From positions 1 through 15,522 of the forward strand of contig CBFGWV010000095.1 in NCBI GenBank assembly GCA_965652545.1: 15,522 nucleotides of DNA, given 5' to 3'. Made by a program: the position numbers and the translations under genes. The stretch is from CBFGWV01 sp965652545. GTDB lineage: Bacteria; Pseudomonadota; Gammaproteobacteria; Competibacterales; Competibacteraceae. The notes under the pieces are model-generated. The model saw only the letters and a list, made by a program, of their open reading frames with translations. It was not told where the DNA came from and did no database searches. Shown here in pieces: positions 14,517 through 15,522 of this stretch (position 1 is the first letter of the stretch; the number at the start of each line of letters is the position of its first letter).

Positions 14517-15416
14517 ATGGACGGGCAGAATCAATCTCAGCGTCATGCGCCCCTCGGGGCAAGCAACCAGGTCTTCCAGGCACTGGCCGGTTCAATGCAC
14601 ACCCAACTGTTGCGCCAGAGCGCCGTCGACGATGATCTGGCACTGGCCGTATGGTCGAATCGCGACGATGTGGTGCATTACGCGCCCTCCGGGGCGCACA
14701 CCCTCAGCCTTTACCTCCATGGCGGTTTCGGGACTTATCGGCGCGATAAACCTCACCGACAAGGTGCACCGGGACGTGTCTGCGTGATGCCGGCGGGGCG
14801 CGAGTCGGACTGGGTCGTCCAGGGCGAACACTCGTTTCTGCACCTGTACTTCACGCCCACCTACTATGCCCGTCTTGCCGAGCGGACACTGGATCTGGAG
14901 CCGACAATTCTGGAGCCCATCGATCGCTTGTTGATCCTGGAACCCTGGATCGAGCGCGTCGGACGTGAACTCGTCCTGCCGTTGAACTGGAACGAGACGG
15001 CCGACCGCCTCGCATTGAGTCAGGCCACCAACCTCCTCCTGGTGCACTTGCTCAGACGCCACAGCCAGCGACGGGACCTGCGCTTTCGCGGCGGCCTGGC
15101 CCCCATCGCCCTGCGCCGTGTCGAAGCGTACATCGAGGCGTACCTGGACCGGCCATTGAGTGTTGCGGAACTCGCAGCACAGACGGCATTGAGCGAGTTT
15201 CACTTCGCCCGCATGTTTCGCCTGTCCACCGGGCTGTCGCCCCACGAATACGTCCGCGAACGACGGCTTCAGCACGCGAAAACACGGATCGCCGAATCGG
15301 ACCAGCCTTTGGGCGATATCGCGTTGGCCTGCGGATTCTCCAGCCAAAGCCACTTCGGCCAGAGCTTCCGCCAACGCTTCGGCGTCACACCCGGGGACTA
15401 CCGGCGCAGCCGGTAA
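14517..15416 (+). CDS. AraC-family transcriptional regulator
   Basis: The 299-residue protein ends in the two helix-turn-helix motifs of the AraC/XylS family. The first is LSVAELAAQTALSEFHFARMF with TGLSPHEYVRERRL; the second is LGDIALACGFSSQSHFGQSFRQRFGVTPGDYR. The N-terminal half (about 1-195) has an AraC-type cupin-like sensor region with ...RVCVMPAGRESDWVV... and LHLYFTPTYY. I chose the ATG at 14517 because the longer open frame starts at a TTG and adds an unlikely cysteine-rich leader; no clear ribosome site precedes this ATG, so the start is only moderately sure. It is divergent from the EamA permease, a common arrangement for a regulator and its target. A link to the C1 genes is possible but not shown. 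Confidence 0.92.
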   Translation: MDGQNQSQRHAPLGASNQVFQALAGSMHTQLLRQSAVDDDLALAVWSNRDDVVHYAPSGAHTLSLYLHGGFGTYRRDKPHRQGAPGRVCVMPAGRESDWVVQGEHSFLHLYFTPTYYARLAERTLDLEPTILEPIDRLLILEPWIERVGRELVLPLNWNETADRLALSQATNLLLVHLLRRHSQRRDLRFRGGLAPIALRRVEAYIEAYLDRPLSVAELAAQTALSEFHFARMFRLSTGLSPHEYVRERRLQHAKTRIAESDQPLGDIALACGFSSQSHFGQSFRQRFGVTPGDYRRSR

Positions 15417-15475
15417 CAATCATAGTCGGGGCTGGACTGAAGCCGAGCGAGCCGGGCGGGTCGTGGGCAGACCGT

Positions 15476-15515
15476 CGGCAGCATGGATGCTGCCGTCGAG
15501 CGCACACGGATGTGT
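15476..15515 (+). repeat. Tandem hairpins with GGA-containing tips 3' of the AraC-type gene
   Basis: A perfect hairpin CGGCAGCAT-GG-ATGCTGCCG occupies 15476-15495, and a weaker one, ACAC-GGAT-GTGT, occupies 15504-15515. Both present GGA at the tip, and the first shares its CATGGATG core with the hairpin 3' of creD at the opposite edge. No T-tract follows. They may be part of a dispersed hairpin repeat that continues past the window end. The remaining bases from 15417 show no gene. Confidence 0.5.
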
Positions 15516-15522
15516 TCACAGC

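Noticed and set aside
15400..15414. ACCGG/CCGGT hairpin at the end of the AraC-type gene as a terminator
   Set aside because: The stem is only five pairs, it overlaps the coding end and no T-tract follows.

Overview
The window is high-GC, densely packed bacterial DNA. It looks proteobacterial, and probably gammaproteobacterial, because creB, creC and creD closely match the gammaproteobacterial Cre two-component system. Genus cannot be told from the sequence. I see no rRNA, tRNA, CRISPR array or insertion-sequence transposase.

Layout: a ten-gene minus-strand block fills 53-9937. In transcription order it reads: corrinoid (B12-binding) protein, DUF1638 protein, small 'virulence factor'-family protein, MetV-like MTHFR C-terminal protein, MetF, methyltetrahydrofolate:corrinoid methyltransferase, RACo-type 2Fe-2S/ASKHA corrinoid activator, then creB, creC and creD. 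Many junctions overlap by 4-16 bp. From a 309-bp divergent intergenic region, purU, folD and folC run on the plus strand (10247-13514). A convergent EamA permease follows on the minus strand, then a divergent AraC-type regulator at the right end.

How it works together (inference from families): the first seven minus-strand genes plus purU/folD/folC form a one-carbon oxidation module. A methyl group carried on the corrinoid protein is passed to tetrahydrofolate by the MtgA/AcsE-like enzyme. MetF with MetV oxidises it to methylene-H4F, FolD takes it to formyl-H4F, and PurU releases formate. RACo re-reduces corrinoid that has been oxidised to Co(II). FolC polyglutamylates the folate. The logic resembles the chloromethane pathway (MetF2/FolD/PurU/FolC2), but there is a separate corrinoid protein and an acetogen-like MetF/MetV. 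The substrate-specific methyltransferase that would load the corrinoid is absent, so the methyl donor is unknown. Two proteins of unknown role (DUF1638 and the PF13769-type protein) sit inside the operon and are the best candidates for undescribed biochemistry.

Regulatory and structural signals: three TTCAC-like pentamers at exact 11-bp spacing (a Cre tag) lie upstream of creD. A 21-bp AT-rich inverted repeat built of 7-bp units lies between purU and folD. A G/C-rich hairpin with a T-tract lies between the methyltransferase and RACo genes. Hairpins with a shared CATGGATG core lie just 3' of the outermost gene at each edge of the window.
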